Source: Ideonella_A intermedia_A (GTDB lineage Bacteria; Pseudomonadota; Gammaproteobacteria; Burkholderiales; Burkholderiaceae_C). From it: 64,000 nt of DNA. Made by a program: the position numbers and the translations under genes. Each line of letters opens with the position of its first letter. Positions within the stretch are counted from its first letter, which is position 1. The notes beneath the pieces were generated by a model. The model was not told where the DNA came from. It made no database searches and worked only from the letters and a program-made list of their open reading frames with translations. The stretch spans positions 1-64,000 of the forward strand of contig CALRPU020000030.1 of assembly GCA_943370175.1 (NCBI GenBank), given 5' to 3'. Below are positions 16,655 to 25,234 of this stretch, one piece after another.

Positions 16655-17519
16655 TTTCTGCGTCCACATGGGGGTCCTGTCGGCCGTCGGCGGCCATCGA
16701 TTCGGCCAGCTGAAGCTGGATGGCCAAGGCCTCCTCGTGCCGGCCCAGTGCGCGCAGGGCCCGTGCTTCCATCCAGCGGGCGACGTGGATGGCCTGAGCG
16801 TTGCCGGCCTGTTCCCGCAGCGCCAGCGCGGCACGGAACTCGACCAGCGCCTCGTCGGGCCGTCCCAACTGCAGCAGCGCGTGCCCCAGGTTGTGCCGCA
16901 CCGAGGCCTCCCAGCGGCGGGCCGCCGGCTGGCTGGACTGCCCCACCACGGCCAAGGCCTGCTGCGCCCAATGCAGCTGCTGCCCCGGTGCGGTGTCCAC
17001 GAAGGCCAGCATGTGGATCGCGTCGACGGCGAGGCCGTCCAGCGCCGATGCGCGGGCCAGCTCGGCCGCCTCGACGAACCAGGCCCGCGCCCGCGCCCGG
17101 GCCTCGTCGGTCTGCGTGGCCGGCGGGTGCGTGGCCGAGGCCCAGCTGCGGCCCTGCTCCAGCCGCCAGCGCACGCGCACCTCGGCGCTGGCGGTGTCGG
17201 CGCGGTCGGCCAGGCGGTCCAGCAGCGCGCGGGCCTCGTCGAAACGCTGTTGAAGGCCCAGCGCGCGGGCCACCTGCGTCTGCAGGACCAAGGCCTCGTT
17301 GCTGTCGGCCGGCGCCGCGGACCAGGCGGCGCGCAGGCGCTGCTCGCTGAGGGCGGGTTGGCGGAAGTCCCACAGCGCGTCGAGGTCCACCGTGGCGTCG
17401 GCGGTGGCGTGGGCGGGCGTGGGAAGGGGGGTCATCGCCAGGGCCAGGAGCGTGGTGAACCGGGACAGCGCGGCAAGGGTGACGGCAGGTGCCCAGCGGG
17501 GGCCGGGGCGCCGCACCAT
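16626..17519 (-). CDS. Exported TPR-repeat protein
   Basis: A 297-aa protein with a basic N-terminus and hydrophobic signal segment (residues ~14-40), followed by a helical repeat region. TPR signatures are clearest at the C-terminus, such as VRHNLGHALLQLGRPDEALVEF and ARALRALGRHEEALA (about residues 208-275). It probably acts as a periplasmic scaffold, but no partner can be named. It is convergent with senB (29-base overlap), which makes a shared role with the selenium genes unlikely. It sits 7 bases from the following VOC gene on the same strand and so may be co-transcribed with it. Confidence 0.7.
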   Translation of the reverse strand: MVRRPGPRWAPAVTLAALSRFTTLLALAMTPLPTPAHATADATVDLDALWDFRQPALSEQRLRAAWSAAPADSNEALVLQTQVARALGLQQRFDEARALLDRLADRADTASAEVRVRWRLEQGRSWASATHPPATQTDEARARARAWFVEAAELARASALDGLAVDAIHMLAFVDTAPGQQLHWAQQALAVVGQSSQPAARRWEASVRHNLGHALLQLGRPDEALVEFRAALALREQAGNAQAIHVARWMEARALRALGRHEEALAIQLQLAESMAADGRQDPHVDAEITLLRQALR

Positions 17520-17526
17520 GCCCGCC

Positions 17527-17895
17527 TCAGGTGCTGATGGCCGACGTGAAGGTCAACCGGTTGCCGAAGGGGTCCACCACCGTCATGTCCCGGCTGCCCC
17601 AGGGCATGGCCTGCACCTGCGGGCGCGAATGGGGGTGCGCCTTGGCCGTGAGCTCGGCGTGCAGGCGGTCCACGTCGTCCACCTCGATGCGCATCGCCGA
17701 CCCCGGCGTGGCATCGCCATGGTGCTCGCTCAGGTGCAGCGTGCACTGGTCGCGTTCGATGCCAAGGTACAGCGGCAAGCCGGGCTCGAAGCGGTGTTCG
17801 AACGCCACGGTGAAGCCGAGGTAGTCCAGGTAGAAGTCCCGAGCCTTGACCTCGTCGAAGCTGCGCAGGATCGGTGTGGTGCGGGTGAGCGTCAT
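17527..17895 (-). CDS. VOC-family (glyoxalase/bleomycin-resistance-like) protein
   Basis: A 122-aa single-domain vicinal-oxygen-chelate fold protein. It shows the babbab pattern: ILRSFDEVKARDFYLDYLGF opens the first module and IEVDDVDRLHAEL the second, ending VVDPFGNRLTF. Proteins of this size and pattern are annotated as glyoxalase superfamily or bleomycin-resistance-like, and act as dimers. Substrate is unknown. ATG 17895 is used because the VOC fold begins within ten residues of it. The DM13 gene starts upstream on the same strand. Confidence 0.82.
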   Translation of the reverse strand: MTLTRTTPILRSFDEVKARDFYLDYLGFTVAFEHRFEPGLPLYLGIERDQCTLHLSEHHGDATPGSAMRIEVDDVDRLHAELTAKAHPHSRPQVQAMPWGSRDMTVVDPFGNRLTFTSAIST

Positions 17896-17980
17896 GGGCG
17901 AACGGGGCTCGGCGCGTGTCAGGGTGGGCGGGCGAATGTTGCCTGCGGCGGCGGCCAGTGGCAAGGCCGGGCGAGCGGCC

Positions 17981-18448
17981 TCAGCGGTACTGCGCCGCCG
18001 TGATGAATTGCCCGAAGGTCTCGCACCAGACGATGACCGTGTTGTAGCGCGCCACGTCCACCGTGTCGGGCACGGGCACCAGGAAATTCTTGAAGGTCTT
18101 GACGTCCCCCACGCGGACCATGCGGTCCTTGAGCGCCTTGAAATCGGCCTCGGTTTCAACGAAGGACGGCGACAGGTAGAGCTTGTAGTCCGGCCCCGGG
18201 GCCAGTTCGCCCACCAGCCCGATGCTGCTGGCGCTGACCGACACGGTGCCCTCGCCCCAGTGCAGCGCGTCGCTGTCCTTCAGGTCCCGGCGGAACTGCC
18301 CCTGGTGCGTGGTGACGCCGGCCTGGGCCTGCACCGCGGCGGCCGTCGGCCCGTCGGGCGCGGTCAGGATGGGCAGGGCGTAGACGCCCAGCGCGAAGCC
18401 GAGCACCAGGGCGGCGGCGTGGGTGGCCAAGAGCACAAGTCGTTTCAT
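17981..18448 (-). CDS. DM13-domain protein, membrane-anchored
   Basis: A 155-aa protein with one N-terminal hydrophobic segment (residues ~5-27, signal or anchor) and a DM13 domain covering the rest. Domain marks are an electron-transfer-type beta core around HWGEGTVSVS, YKLYLSP, and the C-terminal YNTVIVWCETFGQFITAAQY with a single conserved Cys. DM13 domains are proposed to have a redox role through this cysteine, which is prediction only. It faces the periplasm. The 219 bases upstream (18449-18667) contain nothing I can name. Confidence 0.85.
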   Translation of the reverse strand: MKRLVLLATHAAALVLGFALGVYALPILTAPDGPTAAAVQAQAGVTTHQGQFRRDLKDSDALHWGEGTVSVSASSIGLVGELAPGPDYKLYLSPSFVETEADFKALKDRMVRVGDVKTFKNFLVPVPDTVDVARYNTVIVWCETFGQFITAAQYR

Positions 18449-18667
18449 GGAGAACTGGTCGTGCCAGAGGGTCTGAAGCTTTCACCGCGGCCCCGCTTCA
18501 GGGGGGCACACCTCAACACCCGTGCTCCGGTGGAGCCTCACGGCCTTGAGCCCATGGGACCCGCCGCGACCAGCGCTGGAACCAACCCGGCATCGCGCCC
18601 AGCCATGCGGGTCCAAGGTGAGCGTGGCGCATGGTCGGTGTCACCTTGATCGGCAGGCGCTAGGCGT

Positions 18668-19204
18668 TCAGCGCCCCAGGCCTTTCAATCGCCCCGGCTC
18701 CACGATTTCGATCCAATACCCATCCGGGTCCTTGATGAAGGCCACGTCGCGCATCTTTCCCTGTTCGGGCCGCTTGACGTAAGTGCAGCCGTTCTCGTCG
18801 AACCAGCGCACGGCGGCGTCGAGGTCGGGCACAGCGAAGCAGAGGTGGCCGAAGCCTTGGGGTTGGGCGTTGCCGTCGTGGTACTTGAAGTCGGGGTCGG
18901 ACTCGGTGCCCCAGTTGTGGGTCAACTCCAGGATGCCGCGTTGGGCGAAGGTCCAGGCGGTGCGTTCGCCGACATCGTCGGGGATGACCTCGTCGGCCGC
19001 GGCGCGGTGCAGGAAGTAGAGCGAAAACTTCATCTCCGGGAAGTCCAGCTTGCGCAGCACGCGCATGCCGAAGATGCGCGTGTAGAAGTCCAGCGCCACC
19101 GCCGGGTCCTTGACGCGCAGCATGCTGTGGTTGAGGGTGAAGCCGTTGCTGGCGGCGTTGGGCTGGGCGGTGACGCCCGGGTGCTGTTCGGTGGTGAAGC
19201 TCAT
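18668..19204 (-). CDS. gloA: Lactoylglutathione lyase (glyoxalase I)
   Basis: A 178-aa glyoxalase I that isomerises the hemithioacetal of methylglyoxal and glutathione to S-lactoylglutathione. It is a VOC protein in the longer form (about 180 residues, as in human and Pseudomonas enzymes) rather than the short E. coli form. Marks are NHSMLRVKDPAVALDFYTR, ILELTHNWGTESD with a metal-ligand Glu, GFGHLCFAVPD with a ligand His, and FIKDPDGYWIEIVEP with the final Glu. The long form is usually zinc-dependent. The gene lies 32 bases from aidB on the same strand. Confidence 0.92.
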   Translation of the reverse strand: MSFTTEQHPGVTAQPNAASNGFTLNHSMLRVKDPAVALDFYTRIFGMRVLRKLDFPEMKFSLYFLHRAAADEVIPDDVGERTAWTFAQRGILELTHNWGTESDPDFKYHDGNAQPQGFGHLCFAVPDLDAAVRWFDENGCTYVKRPEQGKMRDVAFIKDPDGYWIEIVEPGRLKGLGR

Positions 19205-19236
19205 GCGTGGCTTGCCTCAGAGGGTGGTGGATGGGG

Positions 19237-20970
19237 TCATGCCGAAACGCAGGCGCGCTCGACGATGGCGTTGGCGCGGGCCAGGCCCACGCCGCGGCCC
19301 AGGCCGCCGAACATCGCGGGGCCGATGCCGGGATGGCCGCCACCGCCGCCCAGGCGGCTGCCGACGAAGGTGTCGACCACGTCGGTGGGGGCGTGCCGCA
19401 GCAGCTCGGCGCCCTGGATGGCGCGGGCCAGCGCTTCGCTGGCGGGGCGGGCCAGGAACTCGTCGTCCAGCAGCGCGTCGATCAGGTCGGGCAGCTGGTC
19501 GATGAACCGGTCATAGCCGCGGTGGCGGCCGCGCACGGCGTTGAATTCGCTCATCAGCGCGTCGCGGCAGGGGGCGTGGCGTTGCAGGGCGCGGCGCACG
19601 TCCATGCACATCATGTTGGCCGCGCCTTCCCACACGCTGTTCAGCGGGGCTTCGCGGTAGACGCGGGCCATCGGGCCTTCTTCGATGAAGCCGTTGCCGC
19701 CGTGGCACTGCAGCGCCTCGTTGGCGATGGCCGGCGCGCGCGAGCAGTTGAAGAACTTCGCCAGCGGCGTGGCCACGCGGGCGAATGCGGCCTCGTGAGG
19801 GTCGCTGTCCAGGTGGTCGGTGGCGCGGGCCACGCGCAGGGCCAGCAGCGTGGCGGCCTCCACTTCCACGGCCATGTCGGCCAGCACATTGGCCATCATC
19901 GGCCGCTGGGCCAGCGCGCCGCCAAAGCCGCTGCGGGTGCGGGTGTGGTGGATGGCCAGCGTCAGCGCCTGGCGCATCAGGCCGGCCGAGCCGACGGCAA
20001 AGTCCAGGCGGGTGAGGTGCGCGTGGGACAGGATCTCTCGGATGCCGCGCCCCTCCGGACCGACACGCAGGGCCAGCGTGCCGCGGTACTCGATCTCGCT
20101 GGATGCGTTGGACCGGTTGCCGCACTTGTCCTTCAGGCGCTGGATCAGGAAGGGGTTGTGGCTGCCGTCGGGCAGGGTGCGCGGCAAGAAGAAGCAGGTC
20201 ACCTCGCCGTTGACCTTGGCCAGCGTGAAGAAGCCATCGGCCTGGGGCACGGAGCAGAACCACTTGTGGCCGGTCAGCTCGTACCAGTGCGCGGGCGCGC
20301 CGTGGTAGGCGCTGGTGCCACGAAACACGGCGGTGGTCTGCGTTTCGCGCAGGTCGGATCCACCTTGCTTTTCGGTCATGGCGTAGCCGACGACGACGGC
20401 GGGCTTGTCGGCCACCTCGCGGCGGTCGAAGCTGTAGCGGGTGCCGCGCACCTTCTCGGCCCACAGGTGCAAGGCCGGCTCGGCCGCGAAGCCGGCATGG
20501 GCCGCGTAGGCCATGCCGGTCGGGCAGCCCACGCCGTGCTCGACCTGGTTCCACAGGTAGGACTGCACCGCGCGCGCCAGGTGGGCCTGCGGCTGGCCGG
20601 CGGTCCAGGCCAGCGAGTGCACTTCGTGCTGCCAGGCCAGGCCCATCAGCTCATGCCAGGCCGGGTGCAGTTCCACCCAGTCGATGCGGTGGCCGAAGCG
20701 GTCGTGGGTCTTCAGCTCCGGGGTGTGGCGGTTGGCCAGGCGGGCCAGGTCCTGCACGTGCTCGTCGCCGGCGAGTGCGCCCAAGGCGCTGGCGCGGGCG
20801 GCGGCCCAGGGGGCCTCGCGCAGCAGCGCGGCCTTGAGCACCACGTCGCCGTCGAACGCGTTGAAGCCGGTGGCGGGCGCGGCCTGGTTCAGCACCACAT
20901 GGGTGGCGTGAACGGGCGCGGCCTGGGCGGGGGTGGGGTGGAGGTGCTGGGTCAGGGTGGGGGCGTTCAT
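19237..20970 (-). CDS. aidB: AidB-like acyl-CoA dehydrogenase
   Basis: A 577-aa flavoprotein of the AidB branch of acyl-CoA dehydrogenases (E. coli AidB is 541 aa). Visible marks are GYAMTEKQGGSDLRETQT for the FAD/substrate loop, WFCSVPQADGF and NSVWEGAANMMCMDVRR near residue 450. The last 120 residues correspond to the DNA-binding-type C-terminal domain of AidB. In E. coli the protein is induced by alkylation stress; its substrate is not established. ATG 20970 overlaps the stop of the RlmN-like gene as ATGA, so translation of the two is probably coupled. Confidence 0.9.
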   Translation of the reverse strand: MNAPTLTQHLHPTPAQAAPVHATHVVLNQAAPATGFNAFDGDVVLKAALLREAPWAAARASALGALAGDEHVQDLARLANRHTPELKTHDRFGHRIDWVELHPAWHELMGLAWQHEVHSLAWTAGQPQAHLARAVQSYLWNQVEHGVGCPTGMAYAAHAGFAAEPALHLWAEKVRGTRYSFDRREVADKPAVVVGYAMTEKQGGSDLRETQTTAVFRGTSAYHGAPAHWYELTGHKWFCSVPQADGFFTLAKVNGEVTCFFLPRTLPDGSHNPFLIQRLKDKCGNRSNASSEIEYRGTLALRVGPEGRGIREILSHAHLTRLDFAVGSAGLMRQALTLAIHHTRTRSGFGGALAQRPMMANVLADMAVEVEAATLLALRVARATDHLDSDPHEAAFARVATPLAKFFNCSRAPAIANEALQCHGGNGFIEEGPMARVYREAPLNSVWEGAANMMCMDVRRALQRHAPCRDALMSEFNAVRGRHRGYDRFIDQLPDLIDALLDDEFLARPASEALARAIQGAELLRHAPTDVVDTFVGSRLGGGGGHPGIGPAMFGGLGRGVGLARANAIVERACVSA

Positions 20971-22076
20971 CGAGCGGGTCTCCTGTGGTTGTGGGGTCCA
21001 TCCGCCTCGGTCGCGGCCGCAGTGGCTGGATGGCGTGGCGCAGTGCGGGGGAACATCATCGGCTGGGCGCCGTCCAGTGCCCGGGCGCGCAGTTGGCCGC
21101 AGCCGCCGTCCACGGTCTGCGCGGCCGACTGCCGCAGCGTGGTCAGCACGCCGCGGCGGCGCAGGGCCTCGGCCAGGGCCTCGGCGCGGTGGGCGTCGGG
21201 GCGGCGGTAGGGCAGGTCGGGCACCGCGTTGCAGGGAATCAGGTTCAGGATGGCGTGGTGCCCGGCCAGCAGCCGGGCCACGCCGTCCACCTCGTCGTCG
21301 CCATCGTTGACGCCGTCCAGCAGCGTCCACTGGTATTGCGTGGGGTAGCCGGTGGCGCGGGCGTAGCGTTCGGCCTCCGCGGCCAGCGTGGCGACGGGCA
21401 GGCGCGGTGCGCGGGGCAGCAGGTGGGCGCGGCGGGCGTCGTCGGTGCTGTGCAGCGACAGCGCCAAGGCGGGCCGCACGTCGCCCACGGTCAGCGCGTG
21501 CAGGCGGTCGAACAACCGCGGGTCGCCCACGGTGGACAGCACCAGGTTCTTGTGACCAATGCCGCCCTCGCGCCCCAGCAGCGTGATGGCGTCCATCACC
21601 GCGTCCAGGTTGTGGGCCGGCTCGCCCATGCCCATGAACACCACCTTCTTGACGGCCCGCCGCTGGCGTGCCAGCACCACTTGGGCGACGATCTCGGCGC
21701 TGCCGAGTTGCCGCAGCAGGCCGCTGCGCCCGGTCATGCAGAACACGCAGCCCACCGCGCAGCCCAGCTGCGTGCTCACGCACACGCCGTCGCGCGGCAG
21801 CAGCACGCTTTCCACGGCCTGGCCATCGGCCAGCCGCACCAGCAGGCGCTCGCCGCCGTCGTCGGCCGGGTGGGCGCTGGCAACGCGGGCCAGGCGGCTC
21901 AGGTCGTCCAGCAGCGCGGGCAGCGCGGCGCGCACGCTGGCCGGCAGGAAGTCCTGGGGCTTGCGCCGGCCGCTGTCCTGCGGCTGCGCGGTGGCCCACA
22001 GCCGAAGCACCCGGTGCGTGTGCAAGGGGGCGGCACCGGCGGCCTGCAGGCGCTGGCGAAGGTCGGCGATGTGCAT
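20967..22076 (-). CDS. RlmN-like radical SAM rRNA/tRNA methyltransferase
   Basis: A 369-aa radical SAM protein of the RlmN/Cfr family, which methylates C2 of adenosine in 23S rRNA (A2503) and some tRNAs. The cluster motif CxxxCxxC is at Cys106, Cys110 and Cys113 (GCAVGCVFCMTG). GMGEPAHN, LSTVGDP and LSLHS follow in family order, and the second catalytic cysteine is in DGGCGQLRA near residue 340. The end is extended by a His/Arg/Ala tail. RlmN proper is normally elsewhere in the genome, so this may be a paralogue; the window cannot settle that. The -10-like GACAAT immediately before ATG suggests a very short leader. The stop overlaps the aidB start. Confidence 0.87.
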   Translation of the reverse strand: MHIADLRQRLQAAGAAPLHTHRVLRLWATAQPQDSGRRKPQDFLPASVRAALPALLDDLSRLARVASAHPADDGGERLLVRLADGQAVESVLLPRDGVCVSTQLGCAVGCVFCMTGRSGLLRQLGSAEIVAQVVLARQRRAVKKVVFMGMGEPAHNLDAVMDAITLLGREGGIGHKNLVLSTVGDPRLFDRLHALTVGDVRPALALSLHSTDDARRAHLLPRAPRLPVATLAAEAERYARATGYPTQYQWTLLDGVNDGDDEVDGVARLLAGHHAILNLIPCNAVPDLPYRRPDAHRAEALAEALRRRGVLTTLRQSAAQTVDGGCGQLRARALDGAQPMMFPRTAPRHPATAAATEADGPHNHRRPAR

Positions 22077-22164
22077 GACAAATTGTCGCCCGGGTATCCG
22101 CGGAGCGCAGCCCCGGGCCGGGGCTTCCACAATGCGGGCTCGACCCCGCGAGACTTTTGCCCCG

Positions 22165-22986
22165 ATGTCCAGCGACCACGTCACCAACGGCCCCTTCACC
22201 GACCCGCCGCCCGCGCCCCCCGCCCTGCCCGCGATCGCGCTGCGCCGTTTGCGCCTGGTCGACCCCTTCCGCTGGCTGGCACTGGGCGCGCGGGACTTCG
22301 CCACCGCCCCGGTCATCGGCCTGTTCTACGGCGGCTGCTTTGCGGTGATGGGCTGGCTGATGCTGACCGTGTACGAGCACGCCCCTGCGTACGTGCTGGC
22401 CTTGTCGGCGGGCTTCCTGCTGATGGGGCCGTTCATGTGCATGGGGCTGTACCGGGTCAGCCAGCAGCTGCAGCGCGGCAGCGAACCCGACTTCGGCGAC
22501 TCGCTGCTGGCCTGGGAAACGCGCACCGGCACCCTGGCCATCTTCGGCTTCGTGCTGCTGGTCCTGGAGATGCTGTGGGGGCGCGCGGCGCTGGTGGTGT
22601 TCGCGGTCAGCTTCGACGGCATGCCCGACTTCAAGGGCTCCCTGATGGCCTTGCTCGACCCCGCCAACCTCGGCTTCATCGCCGCCTACCTGGGCGTGGG
22701 CGCCGTGTTCGCCGGCTTGATCTACGCGGTCAGCGTGGTGTCGATCCCGATGATCCTGGACCGCCCGGTGGACGCCGTGACCGCGGGCCTGACCAGCCTG
22801 CGCCTGGTGCTGAGCCAGCCGCTGGTGATGCTGTGGTGGGGGGCGCTGATCACCGGGCTGGTGGTGGTGGCGCTGCTGCCCTGGTTCCTGGGTTTGCTGG
22901 TGATCGGGCCCATCGTGGGGCACGCCAGTTGGCACGCCTACCGGGCCGCCGTGGTGGACGACCCGGCGTTGGCCACCCCACCCTGA
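22165..22986 (+). CDS. DUF2189 membrane protein
   Basis: A 273-aa inner-membrane protein of the DUF2189 family with about six hydrophobic segments. Typical marks are FRWLALGARDFATAPVIGLFYG at the start of the membrane region, GLYRVSQQLQRG and SIPMILDRPVDAVTA. Function unknown; some members are near cytochrome oxidase genes but not here. ATG 22165 lies 31 bases after a CACAAT -10-like hexamer (22129-22134). It is divergent from the RlmN-like gene with 88 bases between starts. Confidence 0.85.
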   Translation: MSSDHVTNGPFTDPPPAPPALPAIALRRLRLVDPFRWLALGARDFATAPVIGLFYGGCFAVMGWLMLTVYEHAPAYVLALSAGFLLMGPFMCMGLYRVSQQLQRGSEPDFGDSLLAWETRTGTLAIFGFVLLVLEMLWGRAALVVFAVSFDGMPDFKGSLMALLDPANLGFIAAYLGVGAVFAGLIYAVSVVSIPMILDRPVDAVTAGLTSLRLVLSQPLVMLWWGALITGLVVVALLPWFLGLLVIGPIVGHASWHAYRAAVVDDPALATPP

Positions 22987-23080
22987 GCGAAGCCCCGGCG
23001 CAACGCCCGACGCACGGCCGCGCGCCGCGGGCCCGCCTGCGGCGACAATGCGCGCCTGATTGCGCTGCTTGAAGCCCACT

Positions 23081-24568
23081 GTGTCCGCTCCCGATTCCCA
23101 TTCCCCGCCCGTCCCCGCCCCCCTGGAGGTGCCCAACGCGGCCCCCGCCGAGCACGACGGCCCTGCGGCTGCCACGCTGGTCGACCCCTCGACCGACGCG
23201 GCGACGGCGGCGGCCGCCGTGCCTGTGGCAGGGGCCGAAGCGGTGGTGGGCACCGCGCCGGCCACCTCGCTGGACGACTCGCCCGGTGCCGACGCCGCGG
23301 CGGTGGTCTCGGCGCCCGAGCCGGACGCTGCACCGGCTTCGGCCAGTGAGGCGCACGGTGCCCGCGCCGACGCCGCCCCGGTCGCCGCGCCCGCGGCCGA
23401 TCCGGCCAAGCCCCGCATCCCCGACCTCGCGCCGGCCGCCGTGGGCAAACGCCTGGCCGCGTTGTTTCCGGCGCTGTTCGCCGCGCCCGCACCGCAGCCG
23501 CTGAAGCTGCGCATCCAGGCCGACATCCAGCAGCGCGCCCCGGGCGAGTTCAACCGCAAGTCGCTGTCGATCTTTTTGCAGCGCTACACCACGGGCAACG
23601 CTTACCTGAAGGCGCTCAGCACGGCCACGCACCGCGTGGACCTGGACGGCCAACCCGCCGGTGAGACCACCGAGGAGCACCGCAGCGCCGCACTGGCCGA
23701 ATGGCAGCGCCGTCGCGAGCTGAACGACGCCCGCCGCCAGGCCGAGCGCGACGCGCAGCGCCAGGCGCAGCGCGCGGCCCGTGGTGCGGGCGGTGCCGGT
23801 GGCCCAGGCGGCGCAGGTGCCCGCCCGGCGCTCGGTGCCGATGGTTTGCCAGTGGCCGATGGCGACGCCACCGCGGCCCTCCCCGGCCAAGCTGCCGATG
23901 GCGCCCCGCGCCCGCCGCGCGGCCCGCGCCCGCCGCAGGGTCAGCGCCCGCCCCGGGCCGGCGGTCCGGGCGCGGGCCGCGATGGCCTGGCCGCCGACGG
24001 CGGCCGTCGCCCCCCGCGCGACCCCCAGACCGCCCGGCCCCCTCGCGACCCGAACGCCATGCGCCCGCCGCGCGACCCCAACGACCCGCGCCCGCCGCGG
24101 GACCCGAACCATGTTCGCCCGCCGCGCGATCCCAACCAAACCCGCCCGCCGCGTGAGGCCGGTGCCGCGCGACCGCCGCGGGACCCGAACGCAGCCCGCC
24201 CACCGCGCGACGGCCAAGGTTCGAACGACCCGCGGTCGGCCCGTCCGCCCCAAGGCGGGCCGCGCCATGACGGGCCCCCGGGCCGCCCGGCACCGGACCA
24301 CGGCGGTGTCGCCGACCGCGCCGCGCGACCGGCGCCGGTGATCGAGTCCCGCGAAGCCGCCGAGCGCGCCATGTTGCTGCGCGCCTTCGAAAGCAGCACG
24401 CTGACCAAGTCGAACTTCTGCGTGCTCAAGCGCATCGGTGAAGCCGAACTCGACGCCGCGCTGGCGCTGGCCCGCACCGAACAGGCCGAACGCGCCAAGC
24501 TGTTTCCGCCGCGCGCGTCCCACGGCGGCGACCACCGGCCCGACCGCGACCGCCGCGACCGCCGCTGA
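23081..24568 (+). CDS. proQ: ProQ/FinO-family RNA chaperone with long disordered tails
   Basis: An RNA-binding protein (495 aa from GTG 23081; a TTG seven codons earlier is possible). Three parts are visible. Residues 1-118 are Ala/Pro/Asp-rich and probably disordered. A FinO-type domain (about 119-215) contains KLRIQADIQQRAPGEFNRKS and LQRYTTGNAYLKAL. A long Arg/Pro/Gly-rich region holds seven imperfect RPPRDPN-type repeats and ends in a short helical segment with SNFCVLKRIGEAELDAAL. ProQ proteins bind structured sRNAs and mRNA 3' ends. E. coli ProQ is 232 aa, so both tails are enlarged, which may add RNA contacts or promote condensation (inference). A -10-like GACAAT sits at 23044-23049. 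Confidence 0.85.
   Translation: MSAPDSHSPPVPAPLEVPNAAPAEHDGPAAATLVDPSTDAATAAAAVPVAGAEAVVGTAPATSLDDSPGADAAAVVSAPEPDAAPASASEAHGARADAAPVAAPAADPAKPRIPDLAPAAVGKRLAALFPALFAAPAPQPLKLRIQADIQQRAPGEFNRKSLSIFLQRYTTGNAYLKALSTATHRVDLDGQPAGETTEEHRSAALAEWQRRRELNDARRQAERDAQRQAQRAARGAGGAGGPGGAGARPALGADGLPVADGDATAALPGQAADGAPRPPRGPRPPQGQRPPRAGGPGAGRDGLAADGGRRPPRDPQTARPPRDPNAMRPPRDPNDPRPPRDPNHVRPPRDPNQTRPPREAGAARPPRDPNAARPPRDGQGSNDPRSARPPQGGPRHDGPPGRPAPDHGGVADRAARPAPVIESREAAERAMLLRAFESSTLTKSNFCVLKRIGEAELDAALALARTEQAERAKLFPPRASHGGDHRPDRDRRDRR
24008..24212 (+). repeat. Repeats encoding RPPRDPN units within proQ
   Basis: Seven imperfect in-frame copies of a unit encoding Arg-Pro-Pro-Arg-Asp-Pro-x, 18-30 bases apart (RPPRDPQ, RPPRDPN four times, RPPREAG, RPPRDPN, then a final RPPRD). 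Wobble positions differ among copies, so this is an old protein repeat rather than a fresh DNA expansion. Confidence 0.85.
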
Positions 24569-24575
24569 CGCAGGC

Positions 24576-24608
24576 CGCCCGGGTCGCCCGGGTCGCCCGG
24601 GTCGCCCA
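24576..24608. repeat. 9-bp tandem repeat between convergent genes
   Basis: Three exact copies of CGCCCGGGT followed by a partial fourth, just after the proQ stop codon and before the end of the convergent flavin reductase gene. Each copy contains CCCGGG, which is self-complementary, so alternative hairpins can form between any two copies. There is no T-run for a classical terminator. Confidence 0.8.
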
Positions 24609-24619
24609 GCGCGCGGGCT

Positions 24620-25234
24620 TCAGCGCCGCGCCACCGGCGGCAGCATCGCCGCTTGCACGCCCGGCGTGGGTGTGACAAATCGGCCGGCGCCCAGGTGGTG
24701 CAAGGTGTGCAGCGCGGCGTTGTCCTCTCGGAACGACCAGCGCCCGCCCGCGAACACCCGCGCATCGGCCTGCGCCGAGACGACCTCGCCGACGAAGGTG
24801 TCGTAGGCCTGCTGGGCGTACGGCTCCGGGATCAGCCGGCATTCCAGCCAGGCCACGCAGCCGGCCACCAGTGGCAGGCCCAGCACCGGCCCGTCCACCA
24901 CCGGGATGCCATAGCGGCTGAATTTGTCGTCGCCCTCGCCAGCGATGTCGCGGCCCGAGGTGCTGCCCACGGTGTAAGTCAGGTCGGCCAGCGCTTGGCC
25001 CGGCACATTGAGGGCGAAGCGGCCGCTGGCCAGCACCAGCTCGCGCGTGAACGTGCTCTTGTCGATCACCACGGCAATGCGCGGGGGCGTGAACTCGACC
25101 GGCATGGACCAGGCCGCGGCCATCAGGTTGCGGCGCGGGCCGTCGGCGGCGCTGACGATGACGGTTGGGCCATGGTTGATCAGGCGGCTCGCGTGGGCCA
25201 GGTCGACAGGGTGCATGGTGGTTTGGGGCGTCAT
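24620..25234 (-). CDS. Flavin reductase family (FMN split-barrel) protein
   Basis: A 204-aa protein of the flavin-reductase-like split-barrel fold. Marks are NHGPTVIVSA, RNLMAAAWSMPVEFTPPRIA, RFALNVPG and a C-terminal strand region. Such proteins bind FMN and either reduce flavin with NAD(P)H for a monooxygenase or act on other substrates. No monooxygenase gene is nearby. The start ATG 25234 overlaps the stop of the LysR gene (ATGA), so regulator and reductase are translationally coupled and share the promoter at 26335 onward. Confidence 0.85.
   Translation of the reverse strand: MTPQTTMHPVDLAHASRLINHGPTVIVSAADGPRRNLMAAAWSMPVEFTPPRIAVVIDKSTFTRELVLASGRFALNVPGQALADLTYTVGSTSGRDIAGEGDDKFSRYGIPVVDGPVLGLPLVAGCVAWLECRLIPEPYAQQAYDTFVGEVVSAQADARVFAGGRWSFREDNAALHTLHHLGAGRFVTPTPGVQAAMLPPVARR

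Noticed and set aside
19237..23559. 1440-codon minus-strand frame covering three genes
   Set aside because: Only its last 577 codons (AidB) are protein-like; the rest is antisense to DUF2189 and ProQ and out of frame with the RlmN-like gene.
24001..24220. CRISPR-like or satellite repeat
   Set aside because: Repeats are in frame, with wobble differences, and lie within the ProQ reading frame; they encode a protein repeat.
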